Positions 52,839 through 61,128 of a stretch of 64,000 nt of DNA are shown here, piece by piece. A program made the position numbers and the translations under genes. The notes beneath the pieces are model-generated. The model was not told where the DNA came from. It did not search any database and saw nothing but the letters and a program-made list of their open reading frames with translations. Origin of the DNA: Paenibacillus sp. Root52 (GTDB lineage Bacteria; Bacillota; Bacilli; Paenibacillales; Paenibacillaceae); assembly GCF_001426865.1 (NCBI RefSeq), contig NZ_LMFO01000001.1, positions 620,001 to 684,000 on the forward strand. The letters run 5' to 3'. Position 1 is the first letter of the stretch; every line of letters starts with the position of its first letter.

Positions 52839-53813
52839 ATGAACCCGGTGCATAATCCGGAAGTGGACGGCAAGAAAAGTATCTATAATGAACAGCCGTC
52901 AAAATGGGCAGCAACTTGGAGGGAATACAAGAAGTGCAGATATCTATTTCTTCTTCTTGCTCCGGTGCTGATGTGGTATGCGGTCTTTGCATACGGCCCA
53001 ATGTACGGGATCCAGCTGGCCTTCAAGGATTTCAGAATCATGGATGGAATCTGGGGCAGTCCGTGGGTCGGCTTCAAGCATTTCGAGTTTTTGTTCTTTC
53101 AATCTCCTGATTTTTTGCGGATTCTGAAGAATACGATCATCATCAGTTTTTTGCATATTCTGTTTGGATTCCCGGCACCGATTATCCTTGCGCTACTAAT
53201 TAATGAGATCCGCTCAGGTGCTTTCAAGCGGATAGCACAATCGCTGACCTATCTGCCGCATTTTTTTTCCTGGGTCATTCTTTCAGGGATTTTAATCACA
53301 CTGTTGTCTCCATCATCCGGTGTGGTCAATTATCTACTCCAGCTTGTGGGTTTGGAGTCGGTCTATTTTCTGGGAGATCCGAATCATTTCCGCTCAACAC
53401 TGGTCATTTCGGCGATTTGGAAAGAAGTTGGTTGGGGCACGATTATCTATTTGGCCGCACTAGCGGGCGTTCAGCCCGAGATGTACGAGGCCGCGGTGAT
53501 GGACGGAGCGAGTCGCTGGAGGCAGACACTCAGTATTACGCTTCCGACGATTATGCCGGTCATTGTATTGATGTTCATTCTACGTATTGGCAATGTGCTG
53601 GATGCTGGCTTTGACCAGATTCTGAACCTTTACTCCCCTGCAACCTATAGTGTGGCGGATATTCTGGATACTTACGTTTACAGGGTAGGCTTACAAAACT
53701 TCCAGTTTAGCATGACGACAGCGGTCGGCCTGTTCAAGAATGTGATTGCTTTTGCGCTAGTACTGGCAACGAACTATATGGCTAAAAGGTTTGGACAGCA
53801 GGGGCTCTTCTAA
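52839..53813 (+). CDS. LplB-type ABC transporter permease
   Basis: This 324-residue inner-membrane protein has the LplB/YtcN pattern: YLFLLLAPVLMWYAVFAYGP, then YGIQLAFKDFR near the first helix, and the EAA loop EMYEAAVMDGASRWRQTLSI. Six helices are predicted. AAAGGAG serves ATG 52839 (eight bases). It forms the channel with the next gene and probably imports oligosaccharides released by the lyase-like protein. No ATPase is encoded nearby, as is usual for this type. Confidence 0.93.
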   Translation: MNPVHNPEVDGKKSIYNEQPSKWAATWREYKKCRYLFLLLAPVLMWYAVFAYGPMYGIQLAFKDFRIMDGIWGSPWVGFKHFEFLFFQSPDFLRILKNTIIISFLHILFGFPAPIILALLINEIRSGAFKRIAQSLTYLPHFFSWVILSGILITLLSPSSGVVNYLLQLVGLESVYFLGDPNHFRSTLVISAIWKEVGWGTIIYLAALAGVQPEMYEAAVMDGASRWRQTLSITLPTIMPVIVLMFILRIGNVLDAGFDQILNLYSPATYSVADILDTYVYRVGLQNFQFSMTTAVGLFKNVIAFALVLATNYMAKRFGQQGLF

Positions 53814-53842
53814 ACAGAATAACCAGATTGGAGGACAAGGCA

Positions 53843-54715
53843 GTGAAGTATAGCAGGGGCAGTAACCTGTTTCAGTTGGGTTTGATTATGTTCATGATGA
53901 TCTTATGTATTGTCATGCTGTATCCTTTTGTGCATATGCTTTCGATCTCATTTAGTACACCGGCAGAAGCATTGAGATTGGGGATCCATCTGTATCCCCA
54001 GCAGGTATCCTTTTTTGCATGGGAGAAGGTATTGGGTAGTCAGGATATCTGGATGGGATTCGGAAATACGGTTTTTCGTACCGTAGTGGGGACGATATGT
54101 TCGATTCTGTTCATGTCGTTAGGGGCATATCCGCTATCTCGTAAATATTTACCGCATCGTAATGTGTATACCATGATCATTGTGTTCACGATGTTCTTCA
54201 GCGGCGGGATGATTCCTACCTATTTCTTGATCAAATCCCTGGGAATGCTGGATTCGCGGCTTGTGTATATTATCCCCGGATTGATTAGTACGTTCTCTAT
54301 GCTGATTCTGCGTAATTTCTTTCAAAACATACCTGACGAGCTGGAGGATTCGGCGAAAATTGATGGTGCGAACGATCTGCGTATCTTGTTTCAGCTCGTA
54401 CTTCCGTTATCAATGCCTGTTATCGCCACCTTGTCACTATGGTCTGCGGTAGGACATTGGAATGCCTGGTTTGACGCAGTGTTATATATTCAGGATCCTT
54501 CCAAGCAGGTACTTCAGACCTTTCTGAGACGAGTGGTCATCACAGGAGAGAATCTATCCATGTTCGCAGCAGATGTTAAGGGCTCGGAATTGGGATACCA
54601 GGAACCGATAAAAGCCGCTACACTCATGTTCACCGCACTACCCATTATTATGGTATATCCATTTTTGCAAAAGTATTTCGTGAAAGGAACGATGGTAGGT
54701 TCGCTTAAAGGTTAA
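53843..54715 (+). CDS. LplC/YtcP-type ABC transporter permease
   Basis: This 290-residue inner-membrane protein has six helices, an EAA loop (ELEDSAKIDGANDLRILFQL) and the ending YFVKGTMVGSLKG typical of the family. GGAGG at 53830-53834 serves the GTG at 53843; the TTG at 53828 overlaps that site. It is the second channel half and starts 30 bases after the first. Confidence 0.93.
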   Translation: MKYSRGSNLFQLGLIMFMMILCIVMLYPFVHMLSISFSTPAEALRLGIHLYPQQVSFFAWEKVLGSQDIWMGFGNTVFRTVVGTICSILFMSLGAYPLSRKYLPHRNVYTMIIVFTMFFSGGMIPTYFLIKSLGMLDSRLVYIIPGLISTFSMLILRNFFQNIPDELEDSAKIDGANDLRILFQLVLPLSMPVIATLSLWSAVGHWNAWFDAVLYIQDPSKQVLQTFLRRVVITGENLSMFAADVKGSELGYQEPIKAATLMFTALPIIMVYPFLQKYFVKGTMVGSLKG

Positions 54716-54793
54716 CAAGGATCCATTCAAGTTGCCTCAAGGTGTCTTGATTCAAATAAGAAGAATCGTTAGATCAAAAGGAGGAATTCAGAG

Positions 54794-56368
54794 ATGAAAC
54801 AAAAGAGATTGTTGACCAGTATGCTAGGTATAGTGTTGTCTGCTTCAGTGTTGGTAAGCGGTTGCAGTGGTGGAGGAGTTACCGAAAATAGTACAGGTGA
54901 TATTTCAGACAAGGGCACTGAGAAGCCGATGGAAATTTCAATTGCAAACAACTGGAATATCCCAAAAGCCGATAACAATTACGTTCAAAAGTTTTTGGAA
55001 GATAAATTTAATGTGAAGTTCAAGAATATTTCCTTCGAAACGGCTACCTGGAAAGAACAATTCAATGTCATGCTGGCTTCCGGCCAGATTCCGGACATTA
55101 TTTCGGTAGATGGCACTGTAGGTGATGTGGTGCAATGGGCGGATCAAGGTATCCTTGCGAGTGTATCCCAAGAGGAAATTAAGCAATATATGCCTAAATA
55201 CACGGCGGACGTGGAAAGTGTTGATCCGAATGCCTGGGATCCGGGGACATACAACGACAAGAATTGGGGGGTTCCCAAAGTATGGGGAGAAGGCGCAACA
55301 GGGTTTATTCCGGCCTATAACGGACAATGGCTCAAGGCTATTGGTTACAATGAACCGCCAAAGAGTCTTGCCGAACTTGAGGATGTGCTGACCAAATTCT
55401 TGAATGACGACCCGGACGGTAACGGTAAAAAGGATACGTATGGCTTGACTGGACGAGGCAAGGATGCTCAGGCGCAGCTGTTCAATACGGTGTTTGCAGC
55501 TTACGGAGTAGCTCCGTACCAGTTCAAGCTAGACGAAAATGGCAAAGTAACTTATGGCGCGATTACAGAGGAAGCTCGCAATGCACTGAAGCTGCTAAAT
55601 AAATGGTATAAGGCGGGCATTATCGATCCTGAGTTCATCACAGATGGCAACAGCGAGATTCAAACCAAGTTTGTCAGTCTGCGAACGGGCATCATCGAGA
55701 CAGGAATGTGGCACCATCTGTATGATGATGGATATTTTGGACTGATCTCCAAAGATAAAGGCATTGAGCTTGTTCCCGGTGTTCCGTTCGCTGGACCGGA
55801 CGGCAAGAAGTATGCGATGGCTAACGGAGCCTTGCAGCCTCCATTGTTGTTTGGAGCACAGCTGGAGAAGGATGATGCCAAACGAATCAAGATTTTGCAA
55901 ATTCTTGAGTATGTCACAACGGATACAGAGGGCTACTTAACGACAGTGTTTGGCGAAAAAGGAAACTCTTATAAACTTGAAGGCGAATTGGCAGTTATTA
56001 CGGAAGCCGCGGCGGGTACCGAGTTAATGAGTGAACTGGGTGCAGGTTTCTATAATCCATTCGGTGCCAAAGTAAGTTCCATGATGAAGCATCACTATTC
56101 TCCTGAAAAGCTGGCTTTCAAAGAGAAATTGACTAATGTTGAGGATGTTACTGTCCTGACTGATCTGATGCAGTCCACGGTTATGACGACGAAAGCCCAG
56201 TACGAGGCAATTTTAAATACTTTGCAGGCTCAATATTATATTAAAGCCATCTCAGGTGAAGCCAATACGGACAAAGACTTTGATGATTTTCGGTCACAGT
56301 GGTTGAACTCGGGCGGACAGTCGGAACTGGATGAGGCTCAACAGATCTATGAGGAGCGCAATAAATAA
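54794..56368 (+). CDS. LplA-type extracellular solute-binding lipoprotein
   Basis: This 524-residue protein has a lipoprotein signal (SASVLVSGC, lipidated C24). The length above 500 is normal for binding proteins of the LplA/YtcQ class, which capture larger oligosaccharides. MEISIANNWNIPKADN begins the binding fold, and WGVPKVWGEGATGFIPAYNG lines the usual hinge region. AAAGGAGG precedes ATG 54794. It delivers substrate to the two permeases upstream. Confidence 0.93.
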   Translation: MKQKRLLTSMLGIVLSASVLVSGCSGGGVTENSTGDISDKGTEKPMEISIANNWNIPKADNNYVQKFLEDKFNVKFKNISFETATWKEQFNVMLASGQIPDIISVDGTVGDVVQWADQGILASVSQEEIKQYMPKYTADVESVDPNAWDPGTYNDKNWGVPKVWGEGATGFIPAYNGQWLKAIGYNEPPKSLAELEDVLTKFLNDDPDGNGKKDTYGLTGRGKDAQAQLFNTVFAAYGVAPYQFKLDENGKVTYGAITEEARNALKLLNKWYKAGIIDPEFITDGNSEIQTKFVSLRTGIIETGMWHHLYDDGYFGLISKDKGIELVPGVPFAGPDGKKYAMANGALQPPLLFGAQLEKDDAKRIKILQILEYVTTDTEGYLTTVFGEKGNSYKLEGELAVITEAAAGTELMSELGAGFYNPFGAKVSSMMKHHYSPEKLAFKEKLTNVEDVTVLTDLMQSTVMTTKAQYEAILNTLQAQYYIKAISGEANTDKDFDDFRSQWLNSGGQSELDEAQQIYEERNK

Positions 56369-56469
56369 AAAGAACTTTTCAGAGATGAAGGCAAGATCGT
56401 TAGCAGATGAACGTGGGAATGGTGCTCGTCTGCTAACCGGCTCATCTCTGGGGTTAGAGGAGGAAGTAT

Positions 56470-57915
56470 ATGCAGACTGTTAATACCGATGTAGTGGTTT
56501 ATCCAGCCCCGACTGGTGCCGTAGTTAACTCTGACTTCACTGTGAAAGTTCGTAAGCCGCACGGAGAATGGCATCTCTTGTCTAGCTACAATGTGAAGGT
56601 TGATATGCATGATGTTCGTAATGCATCGATGATCACGTTCGATTGTAACGGTCCGGTAGAACTGCACATTGTGAAAAATACGGGAACTGTTCAGGCGGCG
56701 ATTGTCCGCCCGATCTCAGCAGGCTTAAGCTGTGCGTTGGAAGCAAACCACATGTCGCTTCATCTGGACGGTCCGCAGCAGCTATCCTTAGAAGTGGATG
56801 GAGACCGATTCCACAATTTGCACATCTTTGCTAATCCGCTGGAGCAGGATATTCCGCAAGTTTCAGATGAGGGTGTTTTGCTGCTAGCCCCCGGAATGCA
56901 TCATACGGCAGACATGCTGGAGACTTTGGCACGTGTGGGTTCAGCGGTGAGAACCAATGTGATCTATTTTCAACCCGGTATCCATCATTTTGATACATCT
57001 CGATTAGAGGTACCTTCCCATACAATTATCTATATCGCCGGTGGTGCAGTCATCTATGGAGGATTTATCTGTAACCGCGTGGAGGATGTGGTCATTCGAG
57101 GAAGAGGAATATTGTATATGTCTGATTTTGAGAAAACGACCTTTTATCGCGGGGTAGAAATCAGTTATTCCCGAAATATATCCATTGAAGGCATAACATT
57201 CATCGATCCGCCCCATTATACAATCCTGATCGGGCAATCTGAAGCTATAGATATTTGTAACATCAAAACTTTCAGCACGCGAGGCTGGTCAGATGGCATT
57301 GACATGATGGCCTGTTCGGATGTGAACATTGATAATGTATTTCTGCGTACTTCGGATGACTGCATTGCAATCTATGCCTCTCGGGGCGAATATCAGGGAG
57401 ATACCCGGAGAGTTCGAGTTCAACGTTCGATCTTATGGGCAGATGTGGCGCACCCAGCCAATATAGGTACACACGGCAACTATGAAGGAGACGGAGATAT
57501 AATTGAGGATATTGTACTCAGCGATATAGATATTCTGGAACATCACGAACCACAGCCGGACTACTGGGGTTGTCTAGCGATCAATGCGGGAGATAATAAC
57601 ACGGTACAGAACGTGCTGTATGAGAACATCCGTATTGAACCTTTCGAATTAGGCGAATTGTTTAATGTGAGAGTGCTACAAAATCCAAAGTATAATCCTG
57701 CTCCAGGTAAACGGATCCGCAATATTCTTTTCAAAAATATTGAGTATAACGGAAGTTGTCTGAATCCTTCCCATATTGAAGGCTACGACATAGGTCGCAA
57801 GGTAGAGAATGTGAGATTTGAGAATGTAATGCTAAATGGTGAACACTTATGCAAAGACAAAGATCTTGTAGTCGGAGCCCACGTCGCTAAAATTAAGATC
57901 CACGACTATAACTAG
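56470..57915 (+). CDS. GH28-like parallel beta-helix glycosidase
   Basis: This 481-residue protein has a beta-sandwich N-terminus (about 1-125) and a right-handed parallel beta helix (about 150-470). The GH28 catalytic pattern is seen: SDGID (274-278; D275 and D278) and SDDCIAI (295-301; D296 and D297), with a histidine in NIGTHGN near 335. GH28 enzymes cleave galacturonan or rhamnogalacturonan by inversion, though some relatives act on other uronic polymers. There is no signal peptide, so it works on imported fragments. GAGGAGG precedes ATG 56470. A more distant beta-helix hydrolase family is possible. Confidence 0.8.
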   Translation: MQTVNTDVVVYPAPTGAVVNSDFTVKVRKPHGEWHLLSSYNVKVDMHDVRNASMITFDCNGPVELHIVKNTGTVQAAIVRPISAGLSCALEANHMSLHLDGPQQLSLEVDGDRFHNLHIFANPLEQDIPQVSDEGVLLLAPGMHHTADMLETLARVGSAVRTNVIYFQPGIHHFDTSRLEVPSHTIIYIAGGAVIYGGFICNRVEDVVIRGRGILYMSDFEKTTFYRGVEISYSRNISIEGITFIDPPHYTILIGQSEAIDICNIKTFSTRGWSDGIDMMACSDVNIDNVFLRTSDDCIAIYASRGEYQGDTRRVRVQRSILWADVAHPANIGTHGNYEGDGDIIEDIVLSDIDILEHHEPQPDYWGCLAINAGDNNTVQNVLYENIRIEPFELGELFNVRVLQNPKYNPAPGKRIRNILFKNIEYNGSCLNPSHIEGYDIGRKVENVRFENVMLNGEHLCKDKDLVVGAHVAKIKIHDYN

Positions 57916-57958
57916 AATTTGGCTATATAGATATTAAACTGAAAGCAGGAGAATAGCC

Positions 57959-59116
57959 ATGTTAACCATTGAAAATTCGAATATTTGGCTTCAAGGAGTC
58001 GTTCAACGTATAATCGAAAAAATGGACTGGGTGAGTGAGAAATCGAAGGATAAAATTCCTTATACGACTATAAATGGAGTACATGATGACAGATCTGTCC
58101 AAAATCCAAGCGGGACGCACGCTGACGGAATCAATTGGTGGACCAATGGGTTCTGGGGTGGTATGATGTGGCAAATGTATCATGTAACGGGTCAGGAGAA
58201 ATACAAAAAGTATGCGAATCTTACAGAAGATAAATTAGATGCCGGGCTGCAGCAGTATTACGGATTGCATCATGATGTGGGCTTTATGTGGCTGCCAACC
58301 AGCGTTGCGAACTATAAACTCACCCAAAATCCACAGTCCCGAAAACGGGCGTTACATGCAGCTAATCTTCTGGCAGGTCGCTATAATCTAGTAGGGGAAT
58401 TTATACGAGCGTGGAACGACCTTCCAGAAGAAGATAGTCGAGGTTGGGCGATTATTGATTGTATGTTTAATATTCCGCTCCTTTATTGGGCCACAGAAGA
58501 AACCGGGGATCCACGTTTTATGCAGATCGCCTTGAAGCATGCGGATACAGTAATGAAAACCTTTGTACGTCCGGACGGATCGGTTCATCATATTGTTGAA
58601 TTTGACCCGTTTTATGGGGGAGTCGTAAGAACGTATGGAGGACAAGGATATGGGGACGGCTCTTCCTGGTCCAGAGGTCAGACGTGGGGGCTTTACGGTT
58701 TTATGATGAGCTATATTCATACGGGCAAAGAAGATTACCTTAATGCAGCTAAACGCATTGCTCATTATTTTATCGCGAATATACCAGAGAACGGAATTAT
58801 TCCTGTTGACTTTAGGCAACCAAAAGAACCTGCATACGAAGACTCCATGGCCGCAGCCATCGCTGCTTGTGGACTCATTGAAATATCTAAGGCTGTCGGA
58901 CCTCATGAGAAGGAGATCTATCTCCGTGCTGCGATCAAGCTCTTGAAGGTACTCGATGAGGCTCGTTCAGACTGGACAAAGAGCTGTGACTGCATCCTAG
59001 TGAATGGATCAGCGGCTTATCATGCGAAAGAACATCACCAGTCCATCATTTATGGAGATTATTTCTTTATTGAAGCGATCTTCAAATTAAAGGGAAAAGA
59101 TCTGTATCTTTGGTAA
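57959..59116 (+). CDS. GH88 unsaturated glucuronyl hydrolase
   Basis: This 385-residue (alpha/alpha)6-barrel enzyme removes the 4,5-unsaturated uronic acid that polysaccharide lyases leave at the non-reducing end. Family motifs are WWTNGFWGGMMWQMY, HHDVGFMWLPTS with D106, RGWAIIDCMFN with D167 (the two conserved aspartates) and SSWSRGQTWGLYG. There is no signal peptide. AGCAGGAG precedes ATG 57959. Its position as last gene of the operon fits the final trimming step after uptake, and it is the best evidence that the secreted lyase-like protein makes unsaturated products. Confidence 0.92.
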   Translation: MLTIENSNIWLQGVVQRIIEKMDWVSEKSKDKIPYTTINGVHDDRSVQNPSGTHADGINWWTNGFWGGMMWQMYHVTGQEKYKKYANLTEDKLDAGLQQYYGLHHDVGFMWLPTSVANYKLTQNPQSRKRALHAANLLAGRYNLVGEFIRAWNDLPEEDSRGWAIIDCMFNIPLLYWATEETGDPRFMQIALKHADTVMKTFVRPDGSVHHIVEFDPFYGGVVRTYGGQGYGDGSSWSRGQTWGLYGFMMSYIHTGKEDYLNAAKRIAHYFIANIPENGIIPVDFRQPKEPAYEDSMAAAIAACGLIEISKAVGPHEKEIYLRAAIKLLKVLDEARSDWTKSCDCILVNGSAAYHAKEHHQSIIYGDYFFIEAIFKLKGKDLYLW

Positions 59117-59201
59117 GCAATCATCATGTGAGTATAGTACATGTGAACATAGTATATGAAACGCTAGGGGATGGATGCCAAACACAAAACCTGCTGTACT
59201 G

Positions 59202-59240
59202 AACCCGCCTATTTCTACAGAAGGAATAGGCGGGTTTTAT
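59202..59240 (+). terminator. Terminator of the uronate glycan operon
   Basis: A 12-bp stem, AACCCGCCTATT (59202-59213) with AATAGGCGGGTT (59225-59236), is followed by T-rich sequence. Confidence 0.88.
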
Positions 59241-59388
59241 GTTGTAAAAATACTGTTTAAAATCCGTGTTAAATGAAGTAGACTTAAAGATCGAAAATAG
59301 AAGGCAAAGATAGAGTCGCTAAGTTAGTCGGGCACTCCAGTCTGTGGATGCCTGTTGACCATGTCTTGAACGACAGTGGAATGCAGAA

Positions 59389-59571
59389 ATGAAGATTATT
59401 CCTCACTACATTCCTACAGGCGGAGCGTTCCCAATTCGCGTACATGATGAATGGGTTGCAACACTTGCACTAAGTGGACTACACGAGGGTAGGGATCATG
59501 AACTGGTCGTTCGTGCTCTGAGTATAGCACTACAAAAAAAGATTCCCATGTTTCCGTGTGCAACTATTTGA
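59389..59571 (+). pseudogene. C-terminal fragment of a heme-degrading-domain (UPF0303) protein
   Basis: The 60 residues from ATG 59389 include GGAFPIRVHDEWVATLALSG and LHEGRDHELVVRALSIAL. This is the C-terminal part of the GlcG/HbpS/UPF0303 family, whose members have about 160 residues. The first hundred residues are missing and no ribosome binding site precedes the ATG. The region between 59240 and 59388 holds nothing else that I can support. Confidence 0.65.
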
Positions 59572-59605
59572 GTAGTCCATAATTAAGTCTCAGGATTAAA
59601 GTAGC

Positions 59606-59636
59606 AACCGTTTCCGATTTAGCGGAAACGGTTTTT
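59606..59636 (+). terminator. Terminator after the UPF0303 fragment
   Basis: AACCGTTTCCG (59606-59616) pairs with CGGAAACGGTT (59623-59633), followed by T-rich sequence. It has outlived the gene it served. Confidence 0.8.
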
Positions 59637-59734
59637 CGTTTATTTACAAATTGATCCAATGAAACGTAGAAGATGTAGGAATGGAAATATGAGAGAAGGT
59701 CTGCTCATAAATCCAAAATGTCAATATGTAATTC

Positions 59735-59787
59735 GTGATAAAAATACGAGAATTGTGATATAAGTAAACCCTTTCAGAACATACAAT
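59735..59787 (+). promoter_or_regulatory. Paired 12-bp direct repeat and -10 box (probable AraC operator)
   Basis: GTGATAAAAATA (59735-59746) and GTGATATAAGTA (59755-59766) are direct repeats with 20-bp spacing, two helical turns. A -10-like TACAAT lies at 59782-59787. The -35 position it implies (TATAAG, 59759-59764) is poor and lies inside the second repeat, as in promoters that need an AraC-type activator. The same pair, with the same spacing, occurs at 63964-63995 next to an AraC gene. Confidence 0.65.
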
Positions 59788-59902
59788 GGACTCGTAATCG
59801 AATATTCATTTCAATCTCTAGAGAAGAAGTGTTAGGCAATCATCTCTAAGTTGAGATGCAATAACTAAGATATGCAAGTAGAGAGGGATTCTTTTTAATC
59901 TA

Positions 59903-59916
59903 ACTTGTATACAAGT
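59903..59916 (+). promoter_or_regulatory. gnt-type palindrome (GntR-family operator)
   Basis: ACTTGTATACAAGT is a perfect 14-bp palindrome. It equals the core of the Bacillus subtilis gnt operator as I remember it. It lies 81 bases before the oxidoreductase start codon, downstream of the promoter inferred at 59782. The operon contains a GntP permease, so gluconate-type control is plausible. No GntR gene lies in the window. Confidence 0.6.
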
Positions 59917-59996
59917 AGACCGATCACAGGAAAGAGGTGAAAATTTCTTATCATTAGAAATGAAAGCGTGCTAATTCTAACAATAAAGGGGTCGAA

Positions 59997-61079
59997 ATGA
60001 ACACCATGAGAACTGCCATAATCGGAACTGGAAAAGTCGGTCATTTCCATGCAAAAGCTTTTGCGAAATTGAAGGATTCTGAATTTACAGCGGTGTGTGG
60101 TAGAAATTTGGGACGTGCACAATCATTTGCTGACCAATATGGAGTTAAAGCATATGACAACATTGAAGAGATGATTATTCGTGAAAAAATTGAGGTTGTC
60201 AGCATCTGTACACCGCATCCAAATCATGCTGAGTCAGCAGTAATCGCTGCCAATTTGGGTGTTCATATTCTTATTGAGAAACCCCTATCTTCCAGTTTAG
60301 AAGATGCTGACACCATTCTTGATGCTGCATCAAAAGCAGGAGTTCAAGTGGGCACTATCTCGCAGCGCAGATTCTATCTTCCATGTATGAGAATAAAAGA
60401 GGCTATTGATCAAGGAAAGATTGGCAAGCCCGTTCTAGGTACAGTTAATATGTATGGCTGGCGCGATCAAGCTTACTACGAAAGTGATCCGTGGCGTGGT
60501 TCATGGGACGGTGAAGGCGGAGGTGTACTGGTTAATCAAGCGCCCCACCAGATCGATCTGCTCTTGTGGTATATGGGTGAAGTAGAGGAAGTGTATGGAC
60601 AATGGGCTAATCTCAATCATCCTTACATCGAGGTTGATGATACTGCTGTAGCTGTCATTAAGTTTAAAAATGGAGGGCTTGGCAACATTGTGGTGAGTAA
60701 CTCACAGGATCCTGCACTCTATGGAAAAGTTCATATTCATGGTGATAATGGTGCAACGGTTGGAGTGCAAACCGACGGAGGTGCCATGTTTATCGCAGGA
60801 ATGTCTGAAATTACTGAGCCACCAGTTAACGATGTTTGGACTGTACCTGGGGAAGAACATAGGCTAGAGGAATGGAAGCAGAGTGATTCTGACTTTTTCA
60901 ATCAAGCAGATTCCTTGTATCACTATCATCAGGAACAAATAGAAGATTTTTTGAATGCGGTATCAACTGGAAATAAGCCAATCATAGATGGCCTCGACGG
61001 AAGACGGACAGTAGAGATTTTCACTGCAATTTATCGGAGTACGCAAGAGAACAGACCGATAAAATTCCCTTTGAAATAA
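59997..61079 (+). CDS. Gfo/Idh/MocA-family oxidoreductase
   Basis: This 360-residue NAD(P)-dependent dehydrogenase has the Rossmann start TAIIGTGKVGHFHAKAF (6-22) and the family's EKPLSSSLEDAD with the conserved EKP (about 94-96). VNQAPHQIDLLLWYMG contains the catalytic-site histidine and nearby aspartate of the C-terminal domain. It oxidises a sugar or polyol. AAAGGGG precedes ATG 59997; ATG 60006 is an alternative. The GntP permease gene follows 49 bases later, so it probably processes the imported sugar acid. Confidence 0.9.
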   Translation: MNTMRTAIIGTGKVGHFHAKAFAKLKDSEFTAVCGRNLGRAQSFADQYGVKAYDNIEEMIIREKIEVVSICTPHPNHAESAVIAANLGVHILIEKPLSSSLEDADTILDAASKAGVQVGTISQRRFYLPCMRIKEAIDQGKIGKPVLGTVNMYGWRDQAYYESDPWRGSWDGEGGGVLVNQAPHQIDLLLWYMGEVEEVYGQWANLNHPYIEVDDTAVAVIKFKNGGLGNIVVSNSQDPALYGKVHIHGDNGATVGVQTDGGAMFIAGMSEITEPPVNDVWTVPGEEHRLEEWKQSDSDFFNQADSLYHYHQEQIEDFLNAVSTGNKPIIDGLDGRRTVEIFTAIYRSTQENRPIKFPLK

Positions 61080-61128
61080 AAACGTATGATCACAACTATG
61101 ACAATGTAAGCGAGAAGGGAGTTTTGGT

